NCBI GenBank assembly: GCA_016717655.1
Contig: JADKFC010000010.1
Location: forward strand, 152,025-216,024
DNA length: 64,000 nt
Direction: 5' to 3'
Source of the DNA: Saprospiraceae bacterium
GTDB lineage: Bacteria > Bacteroidota > Bacteroidia > Chitinophagales > Saprospiraceae
The notes under the pieces were generated by a model. That model was not told the DNA's origin. It was given only the letters and a program-made list of their open reading frames with translations, and made no database searches. The number at the start of each line of letters is the position of its first letter. Positions within the stretch are counted from its first letter, which is position 1. The position numbers and the translations under genes were made by a program. Positions 9,957-18,584 of this stretch are shown here, one piece after another.

Positions 9957-10355
9957 ATGTTGTTAACGAAAATCAAGTGGATTCATCTGGGTCTTGTAGT
10001 AAGCTTTCTGATAGGATATATGGAATGGGGCAAGGACCAAAAGATGTTTATTTTTCAAGCCTTTGCTGACATTTTTGAAAAAGGATTGGCAGATCCGGTT
10101 ACTTTTTTACATCCCTTTATACTGTTCCCGCTGGTAGGCTTCTTAGGCATTTTGTATGCTTTATTTAAAAGCAAGCAGTCCAGAACACTCACATTGTTAT
10201 CGATTGGGGGTATGGCGTTGATTATGCTGTTTATCTTTTTTATCGGTGTGTTTATGGGCAATGTAAAGATGATCCTTTACAATCTTCCGTTTATGGTGTT
10301 TATGGTGTTGGAGGTGCTTGCACTTCGTGCTTCGCGCAATAAGCCTTCGGCTTAG
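9957..10355 (+). CDS. small integral membrane protein, unknown function
   Basis: A 132-residue protein with about four hydrophobic helices (near residues 8-22, 48-68, 76-98 and 105-120) separated by short basic loops. No catalytic motif is visible and I do not recognise the family. A possible -7 box (TAAATTTG, 9899-9906) lies upstream, giving a leader of about 45 nt. The last dozen codons (LRASRNKPSA) are written in small GC-rich palindromes that belong to the hairpin-rich DNA that follows, so the original C-terminus may have been replaced or extended by that repeat. Confidence 0.7.
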   Translation: MLLTKIKWIHLGLVVSFLIGYMEWGKDQKMFIFQAFADIFEKGLADPVTFLHPFILFPLVGFLGILYALFKSKQSRTLTLLSIGGMALIMLFIFFIGVFMGNVKMILYNLPFMVFMVLEVLALRASRNKPSA

Positions 10356-10362
10356 TTCAATA

Positions 10363-10659
10363 CGCGCTTCGCGCTTAGGATGACTGAACGGTTTTGGCTT
10401 TGCCAAAAAAATTGATCGGCAGATCAATTTAGTAAAGGAACCACGCGCTAACCGCGTGGCATCGACTAATCCTATTTATTTTTGTCGTTGCCGTGCAAAG
10501 GGTTGCACGGTTCCTCGTGAGTCAGCAAATTTATAATTTGCGTTAACGAACGATGCTGAGCTTTTCGAAGCATTCACTTTTGATTGCCACCGGCAATCAA
10601 ATTGCTACTTCATAGCAAGCGTTCAGTCATGCTTAGGGCAATACTTGCGCATAACGCTT
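10363..10659. repeat. hairpin array bounded by an 11-bp inverted repeat
   Basis: The 400-bp gap between two plus-strand genes has no reading frame but holds a nested set of perfect or near-perfect stems. The outer pair is ATGACTGAACG (10380-10390) with CGTTCAGTCAT (10620-10630). Inside lie TTTTGGC/GCCAAAA (10392-10408), AAATTGATC/GATCAATTT (10409-10430), CCACGCG/CGCGTGG (10441-10459), CCGTGCAA/TTGCACGG (10491-10510), GCAAATT/AATTTGC (10525-10541), ATGCT/AGCAT (10553-10573), TTGATTGCC/GGCAATCAA (10580-10600) and TTGCTA/TAGCAA (10602-10618), with loops of 3-5 nt except for the ATGCT pair (11 nt). A second-level pair, AGGAACC (10436-10442) with GGTTCCT (10509-10515), encloses two of them. Another outer pair AAGCGTT/AACGCTT (10617-10659) overlaps the right end. 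It may be a structured RNA or a mobile palindromic repeat. Confidence 0.8.
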
Positions 10660-10705
10660 AACAGTGATTTTATTGGTTTTTGAATTTCGAAAGCACAACA
10701 AAAAC

Positions 10706-10737
10706 TTGGTTTTTATTGGGAGAGGCATTTATATTTG
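10706..10737 (+). promoter_or_regulatory. putative promoter TTG-N21-TATATTTG
   Basis: A TTG at 10706-10708 and TATATTTG at 10730-10737, near the Bacteroidota -33/-7 arrangement, 18 bp before the DUF1295 start codon. Confidence 0.5.
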
Positions 10738-10755
10738 TGGTAAATCAATCAGAAG

Positions 10756-11685
10756 ATGAAGATTCTTACTACGGCTATTTTGTTGATGCTGACCTTGATT
10801 GTGGTGCCGGCGTTTTCTTATTTTTCGGGTGTTGCTTTGACCATTGAAGGCAATGTATTGTTGGTGGAATTGGGGATGATGGCGTTGGTGGCGGCAGGGT
10901 ATTGTTTTTTTGTATCGGAATTCACCAAAAATTATTCGCAGGTGGATAAGTTGTGGTCGCTGTTGCCAATTGTGTATGTGGGTTATGTGGCGTGGAAGGG
11001 TGATTGGGATTCGCGACTGGTGGTGATGTTGGTATTGACTGTGCTTTGGGGCATCCGGTTGACGGGAAATTTTGCGTTGAAGGGGGCGTACAAGTGGAAG
11101 TTTTGGGAAGGAGAAGAAGACTACCGATGGAGTATATTGAGGGCCAAAAAAGAGTTTCAACCGGGGTGGAAGTGGAGTCTTTTTAATTTGTTTTTTATTT
11201 CAGTTTATCAGAATGGGCTCATCCTGTTGTTTACTTTACCGGCGGTGATTGCTTTTGATCAGAGTGGGAAGGACATTTATGGCTTTGACTACCTGGCTGC
11301 GGGTTTGATGTTTTTATTTATTGTGTATGAGATGGTGGCCGACTGGCAGCAGTGGCAGTACCAAAGCGGCAAGTGGAAGGCGATCAAGAGTGGGGCCCAG
11401 CTAACGGCAGATCAGCAAAGGGGGTTTTTGAATAAAGGATTATGGGCTTTGAGCAGGCACCCCAATTATTTTGCAGAACAAAGTATTTGGATCAGCTTTT
11501 ACCTCTTTTCCGTAGCGGCTTCCGGACAGTGGATCAACTGGAGCCTGACAGGGGCCTTACTGCTTGTGCTCTTGTTTCAGGGCAGTGCCGATTTTAGCGA
11601 AGAAATCAGTGCGGGTAAATATCCTGAGTATAAAAAGTACCAACAAAAGGTTTCAAAGTTTATACCTTTACCTGGAAGAAACTAA
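10756..11685 (+). CDS. DUF1295 / steroid 5-alpha-reductase-like membrane protein
   Basis: A 309-residue polytopic membrane protein of the DUF1295 family, which shares a fold with isoprenylcysteine methyltransferases and 3-oxo-5-alpha-steroid 4-dehydrogenases. The family block LWALSRHPNYFAEQSIW near residues 228-246, and the C-terminal SAGKYPEYKKYQQKVSKFIP, are well preserved. Several hydrophobic helices cover the N-terminal half. The natural substrate of bacterial DUF1295 proteins is mostly unknown. The VOC gene follows 6 bp after the stop, so the two are probably co-transcribed. Confidence 0.85.
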   Translation: MKILTTAILLMLTLIVVPAFSYFSGVALTIEGNVLLVELGMMALVAAGYCFFVSEFTKNYSQVDKLWSLLPIVYVGYVAWKGDWDSRLVVMLVLTVLWGIRLTGNFALKGAYKWKFWEGEEDYRWSILRAKKEFQPGWKWSLFNLFFISVYQNGLILLFTLPAVIAFDQSGKDIYGFDYLAAGLMFLFIVYEMVADWQQWQYQSGKWKAIKSGAQLTADQQRGFLNKGLWALSRHPNYFAEQSIWISFYLFSVAASGQWINWSLTGALLLVLLFQGSADFSEEISAGKYPEYKKYQQKVSKFIPLPGRN

Positions 11686-11691
11686 CATCAA

Positions 11692-12096
11692 ATGCAGGAA
11701 ATCAAATCTATCTACGTCAATCTCCCGATCAAGGACCTGGAAAAAACCAGGGCTTTTTGGGAAGGCCTGGGCTTTGGCTTCAATGCTCAATTTAGTGATG
11801 AAAAGGCGTTGTGTCTGATACTTAAGGAAGAAAGTATTTATGCCATGCTCTTGCACGAATCCTTTTTTAAAACCTTTACCGACCGCAAGGTAGCCGATGG
11901 TAAGTCGACCCAGGTGTTGGTGGCCATCCAGGTAGAAAGTAAGGAAAGGGTGGTAGAAATAGTGACTAAGGCCCTGGCCAGTGGCAGTAAACGCTACAAA
12001 GAGGCAGTGGATCATGGTTGGATGTATTATGACTCATTTGCAGACATCGACGGCCACCAATGGGAGGTGATGCACATGGGAGAGCCAGCCGAATAA
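11692..12096 (+). CDS. VOC (glyoxalase/bleomycin-resistance) family protein
   Basis: A 134-residue single-unit vicinal-oxygen-chelate protein: INLP-like strand (YVNLPIKDLEKTRAFWEGLGF) at the start and FADIDGHQWEVMHM at the end, the usual position of the metal-ligand Glu. No His appears at the usual first ligand position of the N-terminal strand, so a glyoxalase role should not be assumed. It sits between DUF1295 and the KdpD-like kinase, whose ATG is 5 bp after this stop. Confidence 0.85.
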   Translation: MQEIKSIYVNLPIKDLEKTRAFWEGLGFGFNAQFSDEKALCLILKEESIYAMLLHESFFKTFTDRKVADGKSTQVLVAIQVESKERVVEIVTKALASGSKRYKEAVDHGWMYYDSFADIDGHQWEVMHMGEPAE

Positions 12097-12101
12097 GCGC
12101 T

Positions 12102-13199
12102 ATGTCATTACCGGAATTCACCTTCACAAGGGAAGCAACCAATTACAAAAACTCAGGCTTACAATTTACGGTAGCCATTGTGGTGGTCTTTTTGGCAGCA
12201 TTTCTATGCTTTTTCAGTGTGCCGGTAATTGGCTACAGAGTGGTAGCCTTGATCTTACTTACGGTAGTTTCATTACTGGCCATGACTTTATCTGTTTGGC
12301 CAGTCATAGTTGCAGCCACCATCAGTGCCTTTTTGTGGAACTTTTTTTTCATTCCTCCTCTGTACACTTTTCACATTGACAATGCAGAAGACATACTTAT
12401 GTTTTTGCTTTACTTTATCATTGCCCTGGTCAATACGGTGCTACAATCCAGGATCAGGACAGAACGTGAAAAGGCCAGAGATAAGGAAGAAAAAGTAAAA
12501 TCCATCCAACTCTATCACACCCTTCTGAACTCGCTTTCCCATGAAATGAAAACACCGATATCGGCCATTATTTCATCGGTAGATGGCATGAAATATGAAT
12601 TGGAACATCACAATCTGGCAGCACTATCTGAGTTGATTGCTGAGGTGGAAATAGCAGGTAACAGGCTGCACCGCCAGGTAGAAAACATGCTCAACATGAA
12701 CCGCCTGGAAAGTGGTATGCTGCAGGCCAGACCCGATTGGTGTGAAGTAAGTGAGGTTATCTATGGCGCCGTTGGCCAGATGGAAGAAAAGCAGGTCCAA
12801 CGCATAAAAGTAAACTTGTCCAAAGACCTGCCTCTGATAAAAATCGATATGGGATTCACCTCGCAAGCTCTTTACAACCTGCTTCAAAATGCGCTTACTT
12901 ATGGTGGTGGCGGAGAAATAGAAGTTGGAGCAGATTTACATGATGGCTATGTTGACCTGTATGTAAAGGATCAGGGACCGGGATTGGACGAAGAAGATGC
13001 GTTAAAAGTTTTTGATAAATTTTACAGGACTCCCGGCAGCAAAGCAGGTGGCATCGGGCTGGGCCTGGCCGTAGTCAAAGGATTTTGTGAAGCGCAGGGA
13101 GGAGGAGTGATATTGAAGACAGAACCAGGCAAGGGCTGTTTATTTACCTTACATTTGCCCACGGAAACCACTTATATCAATCAACTCAAAAATGAATAA
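12102..13199 (+). CDS. short KdpD-like sensor histidine kinase
   Basis: From ATG 12102 the product is 365 residues: four closely spaced membrane helices (about 18-105) resembling the DUF4118 sensor of KdpD, a dimerisation domain with the phospho-acceptor His near 147 (NSLSHEMKTPISAI), and a HATPase domain with N box (NLLQNALTYG, about 257), DQGPGLD near 290 and GIGLGLAVVKG near 317. Classical KdpD has about 400 extra N-terminal residues (KdpD and Usp domains) that are absent here. Its end overlaps the response-regulator start by 8 bp. The genes that follow, Kup and a porin, suggest that it controls potassium uptake; the signal is not known. I reject the longer in-frame start inside the VOC gene. 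Confidence 0.88.
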   Translation: MSLPEFTFTREATNYKNSGLQFTVAIVVVFLAAFLCFFSVPVIGYRVVALILLTVVSLLAMTLSVWPVIVAATISAFLWNFFFIPPLYTFHIDNAEDILMFLLYFIIALVNTVLQSRIRTEREKARDKEEKVKSIQLYHTLLNSLSHEMKTPISAIISSVDGMKYELEHHNLAALSELIAEVEIAGNRLHRQVENMLNMNRLESGMLQARPDWCEVSEVIYGAVGQMEEKQVQRIKVNLSKDLPLIKIDMGFTSQALYNLLQNALTYGGGGEIEVGADLHDGYVDLYVKDQGPGLDEEDALKVFDKFYRTPGSKAGGIGLGLAVVKGFCEAQGGGVILKTEPGKGCLFTLHLPTETTYINQLKNE

Positions 13200-13869
13200 G
13201 GCAACCGTACTGATAGTGGATGACGAACCGCAGATTCGCAAATTGCTGGAGCTTTCCTTAACCAGTCACGACATGCACGTTATCCAGGCAGAAGACGGCA
13301 AATCGGGCTTGTCGATGGCGGCCAATCACCAGCCCGATGTGGTCTTACTCGATCTGGGCCTGCCCGATATGAATGGTCACGAAGTGCTGAAGGCTCTGCG
13401 CGTGTGGTATGAAAACGCGATTATCATCCTCTCTGTGCAGGATGGGGAAGATGATATTGTCAAAGCCCTGGATGAAGGGGCCTCGGATTATCTGACTAAG
13501 CCCTTTCGAAATGCCGAATTGATGGCAAGGATCCGATCCGCCATGAAAAACAATCCTTCTGCGGTAAAAAGTACGTTTATTACTTCCGGCAATTTGTTCA
13601 TCGATTTTGCAGCCCGAACGGTGAGAAAGGGAGACCAATTGCTCAAACTTACCTCTACAGAATACCAGCTCCTGGCCCTCCTGGCCTCCAATGCAGGCAG
13701 GGTGCTTACCCATCAACACATACTCAAAACCATCTGGGGCTTATCTTATCAAAAAGAAACCCAATACCTCAGGGTCTTTATTGGCACGCTTCGCAAAAAA
13801 ATAGAAGACGATGCCAACCAGCCCAAACACCTGGTAACAGAAAGCAGGGTGGGATATCGATTTCAATAA
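13192..13869 (+). CDS. KdpE-like response regulator
   Basis: A 225-residue OmpR/PhoB-type regulator. The receiver domain has the acidic pair DDE near residue 10, phospho-acceptor Asp near 54 (VVLLDLGLPDMNG) and the conserved Lys near 103 (YLTKPF); a winged-helix DNA-binding domain fills residues 130-225 and ends KHLVTESRVGYRFQ, a KdpE-like C-terminus. It overlaps the kinase gene by 8 bp, a sign of coupled translation. Its likely targets are its own operon or the kup gene 153 bp downstream, but no operator was identified. Confidence 0.9.
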   Translation: MNKATVLIVDDEPQIRKLLELSLTSHDMHVIQAEDGKSGLSMAANHQPDVVLLDLGLPDMNGHEVLKALRVWYENAIIILSVQDGEDDIVKALDEGASDYLTKPFRNAELMARIRSAMKNNPSAVKSTFITSGNLFIDFAARTVRKGDQLLKLTSTEYQLLALLASNAGRVLTHQHILKTIWGLSYQKETQYLRVFIGTLRKKIEDDANQPKHLVTESRVGYRFQ

Positions 13870-14022
13870 ATTTGCATTTGACATAGCTATTCTGGTGGCT
13901 GATGTTTTATACTAAAAACAGCCTCCTGAAGAGTTTCCTTTATAAAATCTTTATGTTTCCTGTATAAGTCTTGATTTTTTCATTATGCCCGATGTCAGAA
14001 TTTTGCATACAAATAAGAAGTT

Positions 14023-15987
14023 ATGCAAACAGATTTTTCGTCGGTCCGAAGCAAGGTGACTGCAGCCTCTCTCCTCGTAGCCCTTGGTATTATTTACGGT
14101 GACATAGGAACCAGTCCACTCTACGTACTGAAAGCCATAGTGGGAGAAAAGGCCATTGATGAAATGTTGGTATTCGGAGGGATCTCGTGTGTTTTCTGGA
14201 CCCTCACTCTGCAGACCACCATCAAGTACATTTGGCTCACCCTCAAAGCAGACAACGATGGCGAAGGGGGTATCTTTTCATTGTATGCCCTGGTGCGAAG
14301 GTATGGCAAATACCTGGCCATTCCCACCATTCTGGGTGCGACCACCTTATTAGCCGATGGCATCATTACTCCCCCCATTTCTGTAGCCTCGGCAGTAGAG
14401 GGCCTCACCATCATTGAAGGGCTCGAGGATTTGCCCACGGTTCCTATAGTGATTGTCATCTTATCGGTATTGTTTTTCTTTCAGCGATTTGGTACCCAAA
14501 AAGTAGGTGCTGCCTTTGGACCTATCATGGTCATCTGGTTTGGTATGCTGGCAGTATTGGGTTTGAGCCAGCTGGTGCATTACCCTTCGGTTTTGCAGGC
14601 CATCCATCCCAAGTATGCCATCGAACTGCTGGTTAATTATCCCCATGGGTTCTGGTTACTTGGAGCTGTCTTCCTGGCTACTACGGGTGCTGAAGCCCTG
14701 TATTCCGACCTGGGACACTGTGGTCGAAACAACATACGGATCACCTGGGCCTTTGTTAAAATTTGCCTGCTCCTCAATTACTTTGGCCAGTCGGCCTGGT
14801 TGATGCACGATGCTGGAAATTTATTGGAAGGCAGAAATCCGTTTTTCGAAATCATGCCAGAATGGTTCTTACCCATCGGCATTGGTATCGCTACAGCCGC
14901 CGCCATCATTGCCTCTCAAGCTTTGATCAGTGGTAGTTATACCCTCATCAGTGAGGCCATCAACCTCAATTTCTGGCCAAGGGTTACCGTCAAACAACCT
15001 ACAGAATCAAAAGGACAGATTTACATTCCGAGTGTGAATACCATCTTGTGGATTGGATGTGTGATGATGATACTTTATTTCAGGAATTCCACTCACATGG
15101 AGGCGGCCTACGGTTTTTCCATTACCATTACCATGATGATGACTACGCTGCTGCTTAGTTATTTTTTGATCTATAAACTCAAATGGAACCGCTATTTGGT
15201 ATATGCATTTGTAATCGTGTATGGCACGGTGGAGTTTTCTTTTTTCATTGCCAACGTAGCCAAAATCAAAGAAAGATGGATGTTCTTGTTTTTTGAACTC
15301 TTTATTTTCCTTGTGATGTATGTGTGGTATTTCGCCCGGAAGACCAACAACCGTTTCACCAAATTTGTGGAACTCGGCCAATTTGTGCCCAAGTTGAATG
15401 AGCTGAGCCATGATGACAACATTCCCCGATTTTCTACCCATCTTATCTACCTGACCAAGGCCAACAGTCGACACGAAATTGAAGATAAGATCATGAAATC
15501 TATTTTCTCCAAAAAACCTAAACGGGCCGATGTGTATTGGTTTTTACACATCAATCGCACCGAACAACCGTATACCCTGACTTACGATGTTTCGGAGCTG
15601 GTAGACGACAAGGTCATTAAAATCAACATCAACATTGGTTTCAGAATCCAGCCCAGGACAGAGCTCTATTTCAAAAAAATAGTACAGGAGCTGGTGACCA
15701 ACAAAGAGTTGAACCTGCACATCCGACCAGATGGCAGCTCAAAATACAACAGCGAACCGGACTTCAAATTTGTGGTCATCGAAAAATTCCTTTCTGTTGA
15801 AAACGAATTTAACCTCAAAGAGGGCTTGTTGCTGTCATCGTACTTCTTCCTCAAACACCTGAGCTTGTCGGATGAAAAGGCGTTTGGATTGGACAAGAGC
15901 GATGTCAAAACAGAATATGTACCCCTGGTGTACCAGCCGGTAACCAGAATAGATCTGCAGAGAGTTCAAAACCACAACCACCATTGA
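14023..15987 (+). CDS. kup: Kup-type potassium transporter
   Basis: A 654-residue proton-coupled potassium uptake permease of the Kup/HAK/KT family. The signature LGIIYGDIGTSPLYVLKA near the N-terminus, LKADNDGEGGIFSLYALVRR, and about twelve membrane helices up to residue 440 are all recognisable, followed by the cytoplasmic C-terminal domain; length is normal. It follows the KdpDE-like pair and is 1 bp from the porin gene, so transporter and porin are one transcription unit. Assignment is firm from sequence; control by the upstream two-component system is inferred from position. Confidence 0.95.
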   Translation: MQTDFSSVRSKVTAASLLVALGIIYGDIGTSPLYVLKAIVGEKAIDEMLVFGGISCVFWTLTLQTTIKYIWLTLKADNDGEGGIFSLYALVRRYGKYLAIPTILGATTLLADGIITPPISVASAVEGLTIIEGLEDLPTVPIVIVILSVLFFFQRFGTQKVGAAFGPIMVIWFGMLAVLGLSQLVHYPSVLQAIHPKYAIELLVNYPHGFWLLGAVFLATTGAEALYSDLGHCGRNNIRITWAFVKICLLLNYFGQSAWLMHDAGNLLEGRNPFFEIMPEWFLPIGIGIATAAAIIASQALISGSYTLISEAINLNFWPRVTVKQPTESKGQIYIPSVNTILWIGCVMMILYFRNSTHMEAAYGFSITITMMMTTLLLSYFLIYKLKWNRYLVYAFVIVYGTVEFSFFIANVAKIKERWMFLFFELFIFLVMYVWYFARKTNNRFTKFVELGQFVPKLNELSHDDNIPRFSTHLIYLTKANSRHEIEDKIMKSIFSKKPKRADVYWFLHINRTEQPYTLTYDVSELVDDKVIKININIGFRIQPRTELYFKKIVQELVTNKELNLHIRPDGSSKYNSEPDFKFVVIEKFLSVENEFNLKEGLLLSSYFFLKHLSLSDEKAFGLDKSDVKTEYVPLVYQPVTRIDLQRVQNHNHH

Positions 15988-15988
15988 T

Positions 15989-17383
15989 ATGAAAGCCATA
16001 ACCACCATTATCATTTGTTTTTTATGTCTGGCATTCGGTATTTTAAGCACCACGGCAGCGGGGCAGGGTGTTATGCGGGATAGTCAGAAAATTACTTCAG
16101 ACAGCCTGATTGTTATCGACCACAGCTGGGCCAATGGCAGCGACCGAAGAAAGGAATCGATCTGGAACATTTCTCCTTATTTTACCCCTTCCATAATCCT
16201 GGATATCAACTACACTTATTCTTTCAACCGTCCCATCGACAATACGGTGGTGGGCTCCACAGCATTGGCGCGCAACAACGAGTTTCAGATTTCGGCCCTG
16301 CATTTTGGTGGCGACTTCCAGTACAAGGGGGCAAGGGCACGATTTATGACCCAGCTGGGCACGAGGTCGGTGGTAGTACCCCGAAATGATTATAGCCCCT
16401 ATAGAGGGCAGTACGCCCTGGCTACATCTTATCGATATCTGAGTGAAGCCTATGCCGGCTACCATTGGAATAAATGGTCGGGCATCAATGTGGATGCGGG
16501 TCTGTTTATGTCGTACATCGGCCTCAATTCATTTTACCAGCCAGAAAACTGGGAATATCAGGCATCCTTTACTTCCGACAATACGCCCTGGTTTTTTAAT
16601 GGAGTGCGGATCCAGATTTTTGCCTCACCGTATTTAAAGATAGAACCATGGCTCATCAATGGCTGGCGGAGTTATGGTAAGTTCAACACCATGCCCGGCT
16701 TTGGAGGCAACATCACCTGGACACCCAGCGATCGGTTCAAGCTGTTGACCAATAATTATTTTGGCACCGATGCAGCCGGCTTACCGCAAAGAAAAAGATT
16801 CCACTCCGATAATAGTCTGTTGTTGCGGTATTATCAAAACGAGACGGGGAAAAAGATTCAGCGTTGTGCCTTTAGCCTTACCGTTGACGTAGGTTTAGAA
16901 AAAGGAGGTGGGGTTAACGGCTTTAAGGATGGTGGAACATCCAGAGGGCCGGCTCAGTATTTTGTAAGTGCCATGGCTTATCATCGCTTGTGGTTTGGTA
17001 AAGACAAATGGGCCTGGACCGTTGGAGGGGGATGGATGAAAAACCCGGGAAGGTATCTGGTACTTTACCCAACAGGACAGGCGAGTCCATTGCCCAATGC
17101 CAATAATCCAAGCCAGACCGAGGGTAATTTTCCCTTTAGTGCCAATCCCGGTGATCCGTTTGAAGGGTGGGATTATTCTACCAATCTCGATTACATTCCC
17201 AACCAGAGCCTGACGTTTAGGGTAGAATACGTGAGCAGGCATGCCAGTGTTCCTTATTTTGCGGGCAGGGGAGGGGTAACCTCACCCAATGGTTACACAA
17301 CCATTCCGCTAACTGCTGACTGGAGACCTGACCTTGTCAAATCAGAAAGCAGAATGATTATGGCGGTGTTGTTTAGGATATAG
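15989..17383 (+). CDS. outer-membrane beta-barrel porin (OmpL/bbp2-like)
   Basis: A 464-residue protein with a signal peptide (MKAITTIIICFLCLAFGILS) and alternating amphipathic strands throughout, ending with a hydrophobic/aromatic C-terminus (MIMAVLFRI), as in Bacteroidota beta-barrel porin-2 proteins. Blocks such as ISPYFTPSIILDINYTYSFN and WLINGWRSYGKFNTMPGFGG support that family. It starts 1 bp after kup, which implies a joint role: passage of the ion across the outer membrane, then Kup across the inner one. This substrate link is inferred. Confidence 0.85.
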   Translation: MKAITTIIICFLCLAFGILSTTAAGQGVMRDSQKITSDSLIVIDHSWANGSDRRKESIWNISPYFTPSIILDINYTYSFNRPIDNTVVGSTALARNNEFQISALHFGGDFQYKGARARFMTQLGTRSVVVPRNDYSPYRGQYALATSYRYLSEAYAGYHWNKWSGINVDAGLFMSYIGLNSFYQPENWEYQASFTSDNTPWFFNGVRIQIFASPYLKIEPWLINGWRSYGKFNTMPGFGGNITWTPSDRFKLLTNNYFGTDAAGLPQRKRFHSDNSLLLRYYQNETGKKIQRCAFSLTVDVGLEKGGGVNGFKDGGTSRGPAQYFVSAMAYHRLWFGKDKWAWTVGGGWMKNPGRYLVLYPTGQASPLPNANNPSQTEGNFPFSANPGDPFEGWDYSTNLDYIPNQSLTFRVEYVSRHASVPYFAGRGGVTSPNGYTTIPLTADWRPDLVKSESRMIMAVLFRI

Positions 17384-17397
17384 TTTGAAAGTAGGGA

Positions 17398-17427
17398 TTG
17401 CATTTTGTTGCGCAGGCCTTAACTTTG
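17398..17427 (+). promoter_or_regulatory. putative promoter TTG-N19-TAACTTTG
   Basis: TTG at 17398-17400 and TAACTTTG at 17420-17427 fit the Bacteroidota consensus with 19-bp spacing, 11 bp before the YdeI-like ATG at 17439. Confidence 0.55.
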
Positions 17428-17438
17428 GAATTAAAAGT

Positions 17439-17983
17439 ATGCCCGATTTTAATAATTCCATTCGCCCCCATCCCGCCAGGAATGGCGAAAATGGTTGTCC
17501 CGCAACCACCACAAAGAGGAAAACGTATGGTGCATTGTGGCCAAAAAAGATAGTAAAGTTCCCGGGGTGAACTATGTTGATGCCGTAGAGGAAGCCATTT
17601 GTTTTGGTTGGATCGACAGCAAGGCCTTATCCTGTGATGAGAATGGTTACTACCAATACTTTGCCAGGAGGAAGCCGGGTAGTCCGTGGACCCGGTTGAA
17701 TAAGAGTAGGGTGGAGGCCTTGATTCAAAAAGGTTTGATGTCTGAAGCGGGGTATGCCAGCATTGAGGCAGCCAAGGCCAGTGGGGGCTGGTATCTTTTT
17801 GACGATGCAGAAGACGGCATCCTGCCTGACGATTTAAAATTGGTTTTTCAAAATAATCCCGTGTATGCAGAAAAATATCAGCAATTGAGTCCTGCCAAAC
17901 AAAAGCAGCTGCTTATGGCGTTGGCTTTGAAGAAAGGGGAGGCGGCGAGGAGGAAGGTGGTGGAGGCTATTATAGTTGGCTAA
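17439..17983 (+). pseudogene. YdeI/OmpD-associated family protein, one frameshift
   Basis: From ATG 17439 (MPDFNNSIRPH) one base is missing near 17475, in a C-rich run; restoring it gives a 181-residue protein continuing with EWRKWLSRNHHKEENVWCI and ending KKGEAARRKVVEAIIVG. The block YVDAVEEAICFGWIDSKA and the C-terminal LSPAKQKQLL match the YdeI/bacteriocin-protection family, whose function is poorly defined. The perfect promoter upstream and otherwise clean frame favour a sequencing indel over a dead gene. Confidence 0.75.
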
Positions 17984-18072
17984 TTTTGTAGAATATATTG
18001 GTCAAATTGATCCAAACATTCACTTACCATACACAGGAACAAGTTCAACTTTGCCTAATAACATAGGCCAAT

Positions 18073-18468
18073 TTAAATGCTCAACGGAATTTCTTCAACC
18101 AGCACTTCGTTTCCTACCTTATCAAAATAGGTACAAGTCATTTTATCCATACAAATCTGCCATCGGTCTATGCCGGAGGCTGCACACATGTGGATAAAAG
18201 TGAGGTAATCGGTTTTACCTTGTTGGTGGGCTTTTAGTTCAGTGGTAAAATTCTGCCATTGGACTGTGTTTGCGATGGGAATGGCTTCATATTTGGCGGG
18301 CACTATGGCTGTGTGTTGGTTGGTACCATGGTATTCGATGTGACCATCTGAAACATAGGCTTCATAATGGGTAACACCCATGCCTTTGATTTCGGTGATA
18401 TAAGAAGGAAAATCTGCACCTGATTTTACCTTGCTGTGGGCTGCCTTGATTAGGTCTGCTGTGAACAT
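18073..18468 (-). CDS. DUF1398 (YbcV-like) family protein
   Basis: A 131-residue soluble protein starting MFTADLIKAAHSKVKSGADF with the DUF1398 blocks GVTHYEAYVSDGHIEYHG and HMCAASGIDRWQICMDKMTCTYFD. Function unknown. It is convergent with the YdeI-like gene (stops about 90 bp apart) and stands alone on the minus strand. Confidence 0.85.
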   Translation of the reverse strand: MFTADLIKAAHSKVKSGADFPSYITEIKGMGVTHYEAYVSDGHIEYHGTNQHTAIVPAKYEAIPIANTVQWQNFTTELKAHQQGKTDYLTFIHMCAASGIDRWQICMDKMTCTYFDKVGNEVLVEEIPLSI

Positions 18469-18584
18469 GCTTTTTGATTTTTTTAATATTTAATGGTGCA
18501 AAAATGCGATGTCCAATGGCATTGTAATTGTAAAAAATTCATAGTGTTGTATTCAAAATGAACATTTCCTCAATGAAATTCTTC

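Noticed and set aside
10380..10630. Insertion sequence or transposon remnant with terminal repeats
   Set aside because: The 11-bp outer inverted repeat could suggest a MITE, but I see no target-site duplication and no transposase remnant.
12102..13199. Full-length KdpD
   Set aside because: The N-terminal KdpD/Usp domains are missing; the upstream sequence is a separate VOC gene in another frame.
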